Of a stretch of 64,000 nt of DNA, positions 13,441 to 23,650 are shown piece after piece. The stretch is taken from assembly GCF_032362555.1 (NCBI RefSeq), contig NC_083513.1:5456001-5520000 (forward strand). Reading direction: 5' to 3'. Position numbers and translations under genes: made by a program. Every line of letters starts with the position of its first letter. Position 1 is the stretch's first letter. Source of the stretch: Amyelois transitella (lineage: Eukaryota > Arthropoda > Insecta > Lepidoptera > Pyralidae). Under the pieces are notes generated by a model, which was not told the origin of the DNA, ran no database searches, and saw only the letters and a program-made list of their open reading frames with translations.

Positions 13441-14676
13441 AAACGTCTAGTCAAATGCAATTTTTTTTTCAAGTTCTAGTTTATTAACAAAAACTAGAGT
13501 ACCCCAAGTTAGGAGATCCTCCTTGACTGCAACCATATGCCACATTAGGAACCTGAACATGACCTAGTAGAGCTGCGTGTCGGTCAACCAGTCAGTGTCC
13601 TTTTATAAGGTGATTTGATTATACCTACTTCATTATTTATTCGGCTAATGTTGTGAAACCAAAAGATATAACACTTATTAAGTGATATTCGAAATGTTCC
13701 ACAATAATGAATAAAAAAATTTGATTTGATTTTAATATTGTTTAATGTTTTCTTTCTTGTAAGACAAACTGAGACAAAATCTCAAAGGCGCCATATTATC
13801 TCTATACCTGTAACAAAGGCCGTTGTTAGGTAATGAAGTGTGAACGGTGCTATCGCCGTGAATATGAGTAGGTAGTTTGCCATAAAACTACCATGTTACA
13901 AGCACTACACGAACTCAGCTTGAAATCTCGTAAATACTGAAGATAATTCCGACTTCTTCCCACTTTATACATAGCAGCAGAGTTATTACAAAGGCTTTTT
14001 AGAGAAAGACAAAAAATACAAAACAACACCTAACGATGAACTTAACTTTTTATACTTTTAATTATAAACTTGGTATTTTTGATTGATAGGCTAGGAACGC
14101 AACACTATCTGAATCTCAATTTCATCATAATGTAGTCCACCTGAACATTGGGTTAAATTTTTTTCGAGAATGCTGGCTATGTCTACAAACTGATAAAACC
14201 GTAATATATACTAACGGGTATTTATATCTTTCCTTATTACATGCAACAGTCATTATGAATTTATGTCCACTAGATTGCGCTGCTTAACTATACTATGCGG
14301 CTATTAAGTACTCGTACTACAGTGTAAGATATTAATAATAACTCAAGGTAATTTTAACAGATCATTGAACTGCTAGGAATAGAATCGATTTTATACTAAG
14401 ACTGTTAGTTCTAGCTCACAGTGTTAGATAAATTACACAAACAAGTAAAAAATATGTCAAATCTTCGGTAAGCAAACTTCACCTATTAATTCTCGGTTTG
14501 TGGTAATCGTTAGGTTCGTTAGGTATTAAGATATATGTAGCTGAAGATTTCCCAGTTACCAGTTCTATCAAATGCATATTTCATGATTCACCAATATAAA
14601 TACTTATCAAAGCGTTCACTTCATTGACTGGCAAACTAGGTACAGCCGAAACTACAAGACATGAAAATAAAATTAT
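13441..14676. other. Intergenic, nothing recognised
   Basis: AT-rich sequence with no coding frame, no clear repeat and no RNA gene that I can support. Confidence 0.4.
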
Positions 14677-14688
14677 TAAAAATTCATA

Positions 14689-14842
14689 CCTACATAAAAT
14701 TACGCCTTTTTCCCGAAGGGTTAGGCAGAGATTACATATTTCCACTTGCCACGATCTCTGCATACTTCCTTCGCTTCATCCACATTCATAACTTTCATGC
14801 AAACTCGGTGGTTTCGGGCACTCTTAACCTGATCCTTTATTG
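14689..14842 (-). mobile_element. 5'-truncated RTE-like LINE fragment (3' end only)
   Basis: Closely matches the 3' end of the LINE at 61474-63424 (tail, AGGCGTAATTTT, GATCGTGGCAAGTGG, ATGAATGTGGA). It is flanked by TAAAAATTCATA (14677-14688) and TAAAAATCCATA (14843-14854), a 12-bp target-site duplication with one mismatch. The reading frame is broken. Confidence 0.75.
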
Positions 14843-14889
14843 TAAAAATCCATAGATGTTCCTTCGGAAGTACTGACCTAACTTTTACA

Positions 14890-15110
14890 TATAGTTATGC
14901 GGCGCAGCGGTAGTACGCTTGCTTATGACACCGGAGGCCCCGAGTTCGAACCTCGGCCAAGGTATGATGAGAACGATGCAACGATGCTATACCTATTATT
15001 AATTATATAATAGGTAAAGCATCGTTGATGTAACACAAGTTTCGAACTAACTTCAAGACTACCTCAATCTGTGTAATTTGTCCCATATAGAAGTGTATTT
15101 ATATTTAAAA
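14890..15110 (+). mobile_element. tRNA-derived SINE copy
   Basis: The head has a pol III A-box-like GCGCAGCGGTAGTACGC and a B box GAGTTCGAACCTC. It is followed by a body shared with the better-preserved minus copy at 21663-21927 (GTAACACAAGTTTCGAACT, CAATCTGTGTAATTTGTCCC). The 3' tail is degenerate. The inner part holds a 20-bp-arm hairpin at 14980-15026 that the other copy lacks. Confidence 0.65.
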
Positions 15111-15284
15111 ACATCAACGTCTGGTCAAATGAATTGATCATAACACCTAGGTACCTACAGATTGAGCTATGAATATTGTTAAAATACCAAAACTAATAAT
15201 TTTGAAAACGGCAAATAAACTTTAAACACCTGAAAATATAATCTAACTGATTGGTAGACAACTTTTTAACAGTAATATGTATAT

Positions 15285-15480
15285 CTTTTTCTTCTTCCGT
15301 CCCTGGTCCCGTTATGTGGGGTCGGGTCTCCTCACTTTTCTGCGCTAAGACGTTTGGTCTTGGGTTATCGTTTCTGGCAACTGGGCTTGCTTGAGATCCT
15401 TTTGGATATTTGACCACCAGGTCTATGGCGGGCGGCCCCTTCCTCTTTTTTGTTCTGCCAACTTAGCGCAATTTTCACCA
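15285..15480 (-). repeat. Possible LINE 3'-region fragment
   Basis: GC-richer block with CCCTGGTCCCGTTATGTGGGG and CTTCTTCCG, reminiscent of the 3' coding or UTR region of lepidopteran non-LTR elements. Assigned from memory of such repeats, with no second copy in the window to confirm it. Confidence 0.3.
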
Positions 15481-16904
15481 CGTTTCAACAGTAATATATA
15501 TTTTTAAAATAACTCATATTCACGGATGAGAGAAAAAATAAAACACTGTCACACGTGAAAACCGGTAAGTAAAACAAAATTTAACTAACGATGAATAATG
15601 AGTCGAAAGCCGGTAATCGAGGGTCGAAAATCAGATTAATCACGCGAGGCGCCGATATTGGATGCACATTTTTCCCAAACCACAACGGACGAGAGGGATT
15701 TCTGTAATGACATACAGTAAAAACAAATTGACGTCATTTGGGATAATAACACATTTATAATGATTAATTTAATAATATATCATTATATTTATTTTTATAT
15801 GTTCATCTATTAGGTAATTTATTTTGTGAAAAACTACGTGAATAAGTACAAGTATATTTTAAAGGATTTCCTTAAAAATATTGCTTTGCTACTTAATTCT
15901 ATATATATAACCCTACATACTTACTTATACAAAAAATATATTTGAATACATCATTTAAGTATATGCACATAGAAAAACCAACGTAATTTAAAAATTTGAT
16001 TGATGTTCCAAAATAAAGATCTAGTTTCACTTTGGTTTACTTTTAATCTCGACACACAGACTTACAACAAAAACGACCTCATTTAACCACAACCTTTTTG
16101 ACATTCGACCTATTTCCGTACAAGGCAAATGGCCGGTTAAACCATTATCATAGTGATCTCATTTGCTACTGTAAATTTATAACCGACCCCGGGCGTACGA
16201 TGACCAAGCTTAGGAAGGTCAGGCAGACGTTTTGACTTGGTGTCCATTGTGTATTTGTAGACAAGGGTCCTGATTTATAGGGGACCATCGACGATGAACA
16301 GCGCTGTCTATTGGAGACATACTCACTGTTGAATATTATGTTTTTCCTTTTTGAAGAAACACCAAAACCTTGATACATGCTCCTTGCGTCTATTTCCTAC
16401 AAGGCATAAAGGTGGATTAACCTAGACAAAACACTTTATATTTACTAATTGGAAACTTTTCTGTTTAAACCGGATGATGAAGTTAGTTGAATTCCGCCAA
16501 CTGGTCCTACGAATCTTCCAGTAATACTCGAACGAGCCAAATTACGGGTTTCTTTAACATTTGTAGGAATCTACAACAAAATATCTTTAATTCCTGTTGC
16601 TACACAAGCCATTCACGATGCAGAAGTTTAAAAAGTCAATTTATAATAAAATTCATTCTTGTTCATGCGTATACCGATATAAAAATATGCCAATCTATCA
16701 AGGCCGGAACACGGAGTGTGCAACTGTCGTATCGATAACAATCTGATTTATAAACACGTAGATACCTCCTTACCAAAAGTTTTGTTTACATTCGATAGAA
16801 TATTTATTAAATCTTATTATTAATAATTTGCTTTTCCCGCTTCTTCTACCAGTAAACTACAAATTTCATGTCTTAAATACTATTTTCATCTAGGATTATG
16901 TCAA
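15481..16904. other. Intergenic, nothing recognised
   Basis: AT-rich, with short open frames only (for example 16487-16738) that lack motifs, codon signature or splice support. Confidence 0.4.
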
Positions 16905-17167
16905 GAAGAAGAGCATTTAGAAAGATATGTACATTAGTTTTAATACTAACCGATGCTCCTAAGGTGAGGGAAAACATCGTGAGGAAACCTGCACATTCAG
17001 GCAACTGGATGTGTAACCGCGATTCAACACGGATTAAGGTTTCCCTGCAATGGTTGCGAAGGTCAGATGGGAATCGCTTCGTGTTAAAAACTTATCTCGC
17101 AGAATCAGAATCTATGATCCAGGGTGGTAACCTGGGACTATATCCAGAGAAAGAAGAAGAGCGTTGA
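16905..17167 (+). repeat. Copy of unclassified 'GTGAGGAAACCTG' repeat family
   Basis: One of the best-preserved copies: ACCGATGCTCCTAAGGTGAG, CATCGTGAGGAAACCTGC, GGCAACTGGATGTG, GATTCAACACGGATTA, TGCGAAGGTCAGATGGGAA, ATGATCCAGGGTGG. It has an accidental 89-codon open frame and no protein motif. It has neither a pol III promoter nor terminal repeats, so the class is unknown; a LINE 3' UTR is one possibility. Confidence 0.65.
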
Positions 17168-17204
17168 AAAAATAGAGGCGTGTCAATCAGAGAGAGATAA
17201 ATAA

Positions 17205-17247
17205 AAAATACATATGTACATACATAAAATCACGCCGTTTTCCGCCG
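17205..17247 (-). repeat. Extreme 3' tail of RTE-like LINE
   Basis: TGTACATACATAAAATCACG followed by CCGTTTTCCGCC matches the last ~40 bases (hairpin and tail) of the LINE at 61474. A Helitron adjoins it on the right. Confidence 0.5.
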
Positions 17248-17257
17248 TTATAATTAA

Positions 17258-17462
17258 TCCTACTACTATTATAAAGGCGAAAGTTTGTATGGATGTTTGT
17301 TACTCTTTCACGCAAAAACTACTGAACCGATTACCATGAAATTTGGTATGTAGGTAGCTGAAGACCCAGAATAACACATAGGCTATCCCTCTGGTTTTTA
17401 TCCCAGAGTTCCCGCGGGATTGATAGGGTTTCCATGCGGACGAAGTCGCGGGCGGCCTCTAG
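17258..17462 (+). mobile_element. Short non-autonomous Helitron
   Basis: Starts TCCTACTACTATTATAAAGG and ends GACGAAGTCGCGGGCGGCCT with CTAG before a T. It is 205 bp with Helitron A|T boundaries. The body has the usual ACTGAACCGATTACCATGAA and GAAATTTGGTATGTAGG blocks. Confidence 0.8.
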
Positions 17463-18910
17463 TTGATTGATAATTAAATCACAGGAGGTCTCAAATAAAG
17501 AAGTCAAAAATTATGTTTAATTTGAACATAGTTCTGGAATCTTAGGTTCAGCAAATATCTCTGGATGTTTGCCTAATCCTTGTTTTCATAAGGATACGGT
17601 TTGCACGTGGTATAAGATAAACATCACTTGCCAAAGCGATACGGGAATCTGACCAAGATAACTGTGGTTAGCTTGGGATATCACTTACTATGTACGCTAT
17701 ACGAAGTTAATGATAGAGTTATACGGGTAGCATTGTAGTATTAAATTCCACTTCTCTTATACAACTTAGAGACGTGTAAGCCCATGAGATCCTGTAATAT
17801 TACATAAAAATCCAAACACCTTATTATATTTTCAAATGTAGGTATGTTAAAATCTCGATTCGATTAACAAGCCAAACAGCTGAATGTATTGCTGACTCTA
17901 TTTATGTTGTAAGGGATGAAGACGTGGTATTTTACCGTTCATATGTATTTATGTATGTGACATACCAGTGATTTTTCTATTTTTTGTAAAATAAACTTAA
18001 GAGCCCTGGATCAATGAAAAAAATATTAGATTTGCTAAACAAAGAGTAGATTTTCAAGAGTAACAAAGGTACTTAAATAAATAATAAATAATTTAAAAAG
18101 TTAATATGGGGATAGTTTGTGTAAAGTGTTTGCATGTTTCAAATGTCTTCTGTATATGTATATTAGAATTATTTTAGTAAAAGATTTCCTACATGAGCCG
18201 TATCAAATGCATGTGTAGCAAAACTTTGTCTACCAAAGGTCTAATAGTGAAAAGCTAGTTTCAATGTGCTCTCAACTAAATAATTAAACGTGTGTAACTC
18301 CGCATTCAACCACCTGATTTCATAATCAACTAGCCAGCCTTTAGAAAACTTTTCGTGGTATGTGCAGATTAAAGAAAAAGGGCAATATGTCAAGCGTAAA
18401 AAATATTATGTTATAATCAAAAAGGTTAAAAAGATTATATTTATAAATTGGAAATAAATAATTTACATAACCTCAAGATCATTGCAAAACTTACCTTTGA
18501 AAATAACTTATAACTATCATGAGACTTGTTTACCTTATAACTAATGTAGGGATACCGTAGAAAAAATATTTTTATCACATCTCCTTTTTTCGTAATTCGG
18601 AACCACACCCACGTAATTGTAGGTTAAGATACAATAAAGCCGTATATTTATAGAACTACATTGTAATTAGAAATGGGGTGGAAACCTTCGGTCGAAACTA
18701 TAGGGCAAAAACATTCTAGGTAGATACCAACACTGATGTCGTTAAGAGTATAAACTTACGATGTTATCTAAGATCGTAAGTTTTGTACGAAAACTTACCC
18801 TAATTATAAAGAGTGTAACAGGGTGGTATATCCGTTTTTTAATATGTATATACAAAATGTCTCTTGTAAATATATGTATGACTGTTATAAATTTTATATT
18901 AATCCATCCA
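17463..18910. other. Intergenic, nothing recognised
   Basis: AT-rich, without coding frames, known repeats or RNA genes that I can support. Confidence 0.4.
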
Positions 18911-19026
18911 TCCATACATATAATAAAACTGTAACTCAACTTTGTCTGTACATTGAAGATATTTAAGAAAAAAAATTATAAGCGGTCTTTTTAGGGTCAA
19001 TAGAAGCCAAAAAAATTTTTTTTAGA

Positions 19027-19032
19027 ATTTTT

Positions 19033-19066
<34 letters not shown>

Positions 19067-19078
19067 CTGTCTGTATGT
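19027..19078 (+). repeat. GTCT microsatellite
   Basis: About twelve GTCT units with one GTCC interruption, inside the Helitron 5' region. The same run, shorter, follows the 5' ends at 33.9 and 40.6 kb, so it is a family feature. Confidence 0.85.
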
Positions 19079-19274
19079 TTGTACGCGCATCACGCAAAAT
19101 CTACCGAACGGATCTGAACGAAATTCGGCACAGATATAGTTAGTAACCTGGATTAGAATATAGGCTACTTTTTATCCTGAAATTCTATCCCAAGGGGATG
19201 AAATAGGGGGTGCAAGTTTGTATGGAACTTCGTCATTTTTGATTTGAATCTATATAAAAAGCTATAAATAATTA

Positions 19275-19549
19275 TACATACATACATACATATGGTCACG
19301 TCTATATCCCTTGCGGGGTAGACAGAGCCAACAGTCTTAAAAAGCGTAGTAAAAAGGCTGAATGGCCACGTTCAGCTATTTGGCTTAATGATAGAATTGA
19401 GATTCAAATAGTGACAGGTTGCTAACCCAACGCCTAAAAAAGAATCCCAAGTTTGTAAGCCTATCCCTTAGTCGCCTTTTACGACATCCATGGAAAAGAG
19501 CTGGAGTGGTCCTATTCTTTTTTGTGTTGGTGCCGGGAACCACACGGCA
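19275..19549 (-). mobile_element. Near-full-length TATG-tailed SINE with target-site duplication
   Basis: In minus orientation it begins GTGCCGTGTGGTTCCCGGCA and runs through GATGTCGTAAAAGGCGACTA and AACTTGGGATTC. It ends with GTCTACCCCGCAAGGG, ATATAGACGTGACC and (ATGT)n. It is flanked by CTATAAATAATTA at 19262-19274 and 19550-19562 (13 bp, perfect; the first C may belong to the element). It is inserted in the older Helitron. I see no clear pol III boxes; I call it a SINE from its size, tail and copy number. Confidence 0.85.
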
Positions 19550-19638
19550 CTATAAATAATTAATTCTTATATTTATAATAATGAAATGATTAAAAAAAAT
19601 AGCATTTTATTGATTTAATTCATTATGCTTTGTTTATT

Positions 19639-20094
19639 GATTTAGTTCCCGTGGTTTAGGTATTTATTTTTTTACCACCCGATACGAGATGGCGCCTCAT
19701 GAGAATTTAAGAAATAACACGATTGTAGCCGCCGGCAAAATTTTTGATTAATTAAGTTTTAATTAAGTAATTTTAGTTTCGCCAGTACTTACTGTTTCAC
19801 CACATCTTTAAGAAGATTTTTTTTATGTATGAGAAGATTTTTTTATGTAGGTAGTTTGACGCACCCCGCATCGGCGACGGTTGCCATGTTCCTCAAGATT
19901 AGCAGGAATAACACACATATAGCAACGTCAGTACTTACCGTTTCACCATTGATTTAGTTCCCGTGGTTTAGATATTTATTTTTTGACCACCCGATACGAG
20001 ATGGCGCCACATGACATTTAAGAAATAACGCGATTGTAGCCGCTGGCAAATTTTTTAATTAATTAAAAATTAGTTTTTCATTGATTTAGTTTCC
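19639..20094 (+). repeat. Duplicated block upstream of the Helitron helicase
   Basis: GATTTAGTTCCCGTGGTTTA starts at 19639 and 19951 (312-bp period). Each copy is followed by ACCACCCGATACGAGATGGC and a CGATTGTAGCCG block. A third, partial start (GATTTAGTTTCCATGGTTAA) at 20083 runs directly into the helicase reading frame. Confidence 0.75.
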
Positions 20095-21020
20095 ATGGTT
20101 AAGACATTTACTTATTTGGAGAAAATAACAGGGAATCGCATTATGGGTGGTACCACTGTATTATTTTGTGGTGATTTCCGCCAGACTCTACCCGTAATAA
20201 GCAGAGGTACTAGAGCTGATGAAGTAAGCGCATGTCTCAAACGATCCATACTCTGGCCTCAGGTAAGGAAATTAAGTCTAACACGTAATATGAGAGCTCA
20301 GTTGGGTGGTAATCCTCGAGAGCAAGAATTCTCAGATGTGTTATTAAAAATCGGTAATGGTATGTTGCCTGAATCGAACGGGTTGGTGACTCTGCCAGAT
20401 AACTTCTGTCAAGTAGTCACTTCGGTGGAGGAACTTATCCATTTCGTTTATGGAGACCTATCTCAAATAATTCATCACGAGGATTCTTGGATATGCGAGC
20501 GAGCAATCCTAACACCCAAAAATGAGCAACCAGCTGCTAATAATTTAAGTATTTTGAAAATAAAATTATATACCAATCCATAAAAACAGTTTTAGATAGT
20601 ACCGATGCTACAACTTATCCGGTAGAGTTCCTTAATTCACTTTCGGCATCTGGACTGCCCGCGCATACAATTGCACTAAAAGTAGGCATTCCAACTTAAC
20701 GCCGCCGAAACGTTGTAATGGGACTCGCCTTAAAGTGGTGTCGCTTCATAACAATATTATAGAAGCTAAAATTCTTACTGGTTGTGCAGCTGGTGAAATT
20801 GTTTTTATACCGCGCATTCCCTTCATTCCCAACAACTTTCCATTTCAATTTAAGCGTGTACAGTTTCCAGTGGCTATATGTTTCGCGATGACAATTAACA
20901 AATCGCAAAGTCTTGGAGCAGCCGGAGTCGACCTCAGGACGAATTGCTTCTCACTCTGCTCTACGTCGCTTGCTCGCGGGTCACCAGCTGTGACAGTTTA
21001 TTTGTGATGTCTCCAATGGG
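20095..21020 (+). pseudogene. Helitron Pif1-type DNA helicase, C-terminal part, broken
   Basis: Frame 20095-20583 (162 codons) carries the Pif1/RecD-like motif VLFCGDFRQTLPVI and the downstream blocks LSLTRNMRA, GNGMLPE and AILTPKNEQ. Further conserved blocks follow in shifted frames: TYPVEFLNSLSASGLPAH near 20620, then NIIEAKILTGCAAGEIVFIP and FAMTINKSQSLG in the frame 20735-21007. There is a small deletion plus at least two frameshifts, and the final YVACSRV block is scrambled. The N-terminal Walker A part and any Rep nuclease domain are missing. In its family the enzyme unwinds DNA during rolling-circle transposition; this copy cannot encode a working protein. Confidence 0.88.
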
Positions 21021-21372
21021 CAAGACAGCGAATGTTGTATACAAAGAGATACTTTAACTTTCCATTATTATACTTACCTTTTTTTGTCTTTAGAATTTAT
21101 TCGTTTCTTCACAGCTGCGCCCCCGGGACTTTGCTTTTGTAGGAAAAATAAATTATGTTCTATTCCAGGCATTATTCTTCCCGTGTACGTAAGTTTCATC
21201 AAAATCTATCCAGTTGAATTTGCATGATTGAATAGCATCCTCAAACACGCACTCACGTAGGCACATCAATTTTTTTGCATAATATTAGTTTATGTCAATG
21301 CAAGGCTCTTAATCTAAGCAATCTTTTTATGGAAGTGAAATTAACGCAGGCGAAGCCGCGGGCAAAAGCTAG

Positions 21373-21662
21373 TGTGTATATAAAAACACACCTCAGCTTC
21401 ATTGTATTTTTTCTTACTTAAGTAGTCGATCTAAATGAATGTAAAATTTTATTTATTTTTGTTGTAAAACAAATAAAAGGACGAGGATAGATACGCTAGA
21501 AGCACACAATAATAAGACCACAGAATGAAAACGCATGGTTTTAAATATTAAACTCCCTCAGATAATTCTTTAAAAATCTTTTATTTTGAAAATATTTTGA
21601 TATTTTTTCCAAAAAAACGAAAATAAAATTTAACAATTTATGTTTGAACCGCAAAATAATGT
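21373..21662. other. Spacer between Helitron relic and SINE
   Basis: AT-rich spacer with runs of A and T; nothing recognisable. Confidence 0.4.
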
Positions 21663-21927
21663 ATGTTAAAATAAATAAATATAAATAAATAAATATATAC
21701 GGGACAAATAACACTGATTGAGTTAGCCTCGAAGTAAGTTCGAGACTTGTGTTACGAGATACTAACTCAACGATACTATATTTTATAATAAATACTTATA
21801 TAGATAAACATCCAAGACCCAGGCCAATCAGAAAAAGTTCTTTTCTCATCATGCCCTGGCCGGGATTCGAACCCGGGACCTCCGGTGTCACAGACAAGCG
21901 TACTACCGCTGAGCCACAGAGGCCGTC
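21663..21927 (-). mobile_element. tRNA-derived SINE
   Basis: The minus strand begins GGCCTCTGTGGCTCAGCGG (A box) with TAGTACGCTTGTC and a B box GGTTCGAATCCCGGCC. A body with GTAACACAAGTCTCGAAC and a tail of TAAATA-type repeats follow. ATGTTAA occurs at both ends (21663-21669 and 21930-21936) and may be a short target-site duplication. It is of the same family as the copy at 14890-15110. Confidence 0.8.
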
Positions 21928-22069
21928 AAATGTTAAGTGTCAATGTTAAGTCCGATAGAATTTTCTACCAAACATAACTGTAATTTTTATTTAATTTGAC
22001 CAAACAATATTATTAGTTATAAATTTCTGACTATAAATCGAAAAGAAAGACGATCTATAAATCATTCAA

Positions 22070-22205
22070 GTGAAGGGTGCAATCCTCTGCAAAGGTTACA
22101 GTGGCTGTCTCTTCGTGTAAAAACCTCACAGTCAAAGGCGCACCTCAGGTTCCACTCCAGAGAGATGAGGATGTAACCTGAACTAACGCCAGGAGGAAGG
22201 AAGAG
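22070..22205 (+). repeat. Partial copy of unclassified 'GTGAGGAAACCTG' family
   Basis: Shows the 3' half of the family (TGCAAAGGTTACAG, TCTCTTCGTGTAAAAACC, CTCCAGAGAGATGAGGATGT, CTAACGCCAGGAGGAAGGA). Confidence 0.55.
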
Positions 22206-22734
22206 TAATAAGTTTCTTTCTCTACAGACCTGACTCACGATAGCTTGAGTACTACGTGTATTCCGCTGCTGATAGATAACAAAATGATTTTTTGTAATAT
22301 TTTTAATTAAAAAATATATATGTAAATTATGAAATTATTGTTTAAAAAATAGGTTCTAAAAATAAGTGAATAATAGTTATATTTATACCTCAAGTCACAA
22401 ATAATAATTTTTATTAAAGTGGAAATGTATACTCTTTTTATTTTATGCCGGAGGGATGTTGTGCGACTAGCATGTAGTTTCATCTCACTGCTAATTAATT
22501 GGATTACTGCCTCTCCCATTATACGATATGGGGCTATTTAATGAATGAATTTTGTACGCTTGACAACGTAAATTGGTTTGTTTTCGCACTCATAACTAAT
22601 TAAGGCACTAAATTACGAGTACATTGCCTGTTTAACAAGATTTGAAAATTTCAGATTCAAAATGAAAAAAGGTTTCCAACGATTGAAGTCAAGTTATTGC
22701 TATTATTATTCTTCTTGCGTTCATACTTCTCTAG
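22206..22734. other. Intergenic, nothing recognised
   Basis: AT-rich sequence without supported features. Confidence 0.4.
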
Positions 22735-22915
22735 AGAGGACGCCGAACAAGATCCTGAAGAGGGTAAATCAGGTGTTTACATGACGCAACTCCCGTCTGA
22801 CCTCCGCAATCTTACAGGCGAACCTTTCAAGTTTGGCTTATGGTTACACATACAGTTATAAGTAATTGTAACCTACACATTCAGGTAAAATCCTCGCGAT
22901 ATTTTCCCTTACAAA
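22735..22915 (-). repeat. Copy of unclassified 'GTGAGGAAACCTG' family
   Basis: On the minus strand it contains AGGATTTTACCTGAATGTGT, then GGTTCGCCTGTAAGATTGCG and GAGGTCAGACGGGAGTTGCG. It is in inverse orientation to the copy at 22.1 kb. Confidence 0.55.
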
Positions 22916-23454
22916 TCAAACTTATGGTCGTAACTACTATCTACTGAGGTACAAAAATTACCAGTAGGTACATGATCGCGATAAGGTTCGAAGCTTCGCA
23001 TGTTCACAGAGTGTATATTAAAATTCTAATATTAATTAATTAAATGGTTAATTAAGGAACGCAGAAAGGATAGCGGTTGTTATCTATTCATATAATTTTA
23101 TTTTATTTTTAAAATTAGGTGTGTGTTAAAATTTACATCTACACTCACAGCATCTCATATATATGAAAAAATAAAAACAAAGATCCCTTTCAATTAGGAC
23201 TTCATATAAACTCGGAAGCATTTAGTTTCATTTTCCATCTTAACGTTAAACACCTACCAAAATATTCCCTAGACGCAGAGACCTTCTGAATGAGGGCAAT
23301 ATCAGGTCCATTATTTCATTCGGTGTAATGGTGTGGCAGTGAAATAGAGCAGAGCTCATAGATATGACAGAAATAGATCACGTAATCTGTCTTATTATTT
23401 ATAATCTGAAATAGAACTAGAGAATATTAAAGAGGACAATGTCTAAGTTAAATA
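22916..23454. other. Intergenic, nothing recognised
   Basis: AT-rich sequence without supported features. Confidence 0.4.
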
Positions 23455-23650
23455 TAATCATACCGTCGAAATAGCTGGGGTCTAGAGATTTGAAATTTGG
23501 TTCTTGAGAGTTGTACTATGAGAGGATTCCCGAAATTCCCAGAGGAACTGAAATAAATGACTTTTTTTAACGTTTCGTTATTTATGTACTGTCCCCGCAG
23601 GATTTGCGACTAACGATAATGAAAGCGACCGAAGCCGCGGGAAAAGCTAG
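23455..23650 (+). mobile_element. Helitron 3' fragment
   Basis: Ends GACCGAAGCCGCGGGAAAAG with CTAG (23647-23650) before a T. The internal blocks GATTTGAAATTTGGTTCTTG and GAGAGGATTCCCGAAATTCC are Helitron-like. The 5' end was not found, so the left boundary is approximate. Confidence 0.6.

Larger units (their letters stand above)
18911..21372 (+). mobile_element. Decayed autonomous-type Helitron, deleted and nested
   Basis: The left end TCCATACATATAATAAAACT matches the 5' ends at 33796 and 40460. The right end GGCGAAGCCGCGGGC then AAAAGCTAG lies before a T. Between them are a (GTCT)n run, an inserted SINE, duplicated blocks and a broken Pif1-type helicase. At ~2.5 kb it is far shorter than an autonomous Helitron (usually over 5 kb with a Rep-helicase protein); no Rep domain is visible. 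The two ends could belong to different insertions, so the full span is inferred; the 3' end and the helicase are certain. Confidence 0.65.

Noticed and set aside
14896..14965. Possible tRNA gene
   Set aside because: Has A- and B-box-like sequence but no closed acceptor stem, and continues into a body shared with the copy at 21663; a SINE head, not a tRNA.
16898..17167. 89-codon open frame
   Set aside because: Falls inside an unclassified interspersed repeat; other copies do not keep the frame.
21850..21927. Possible minus-strand tRNA gene
   Set aside because: Good B box but attached to a SINE body and A/T-rich tail; same family as the 14.9-kb copy.
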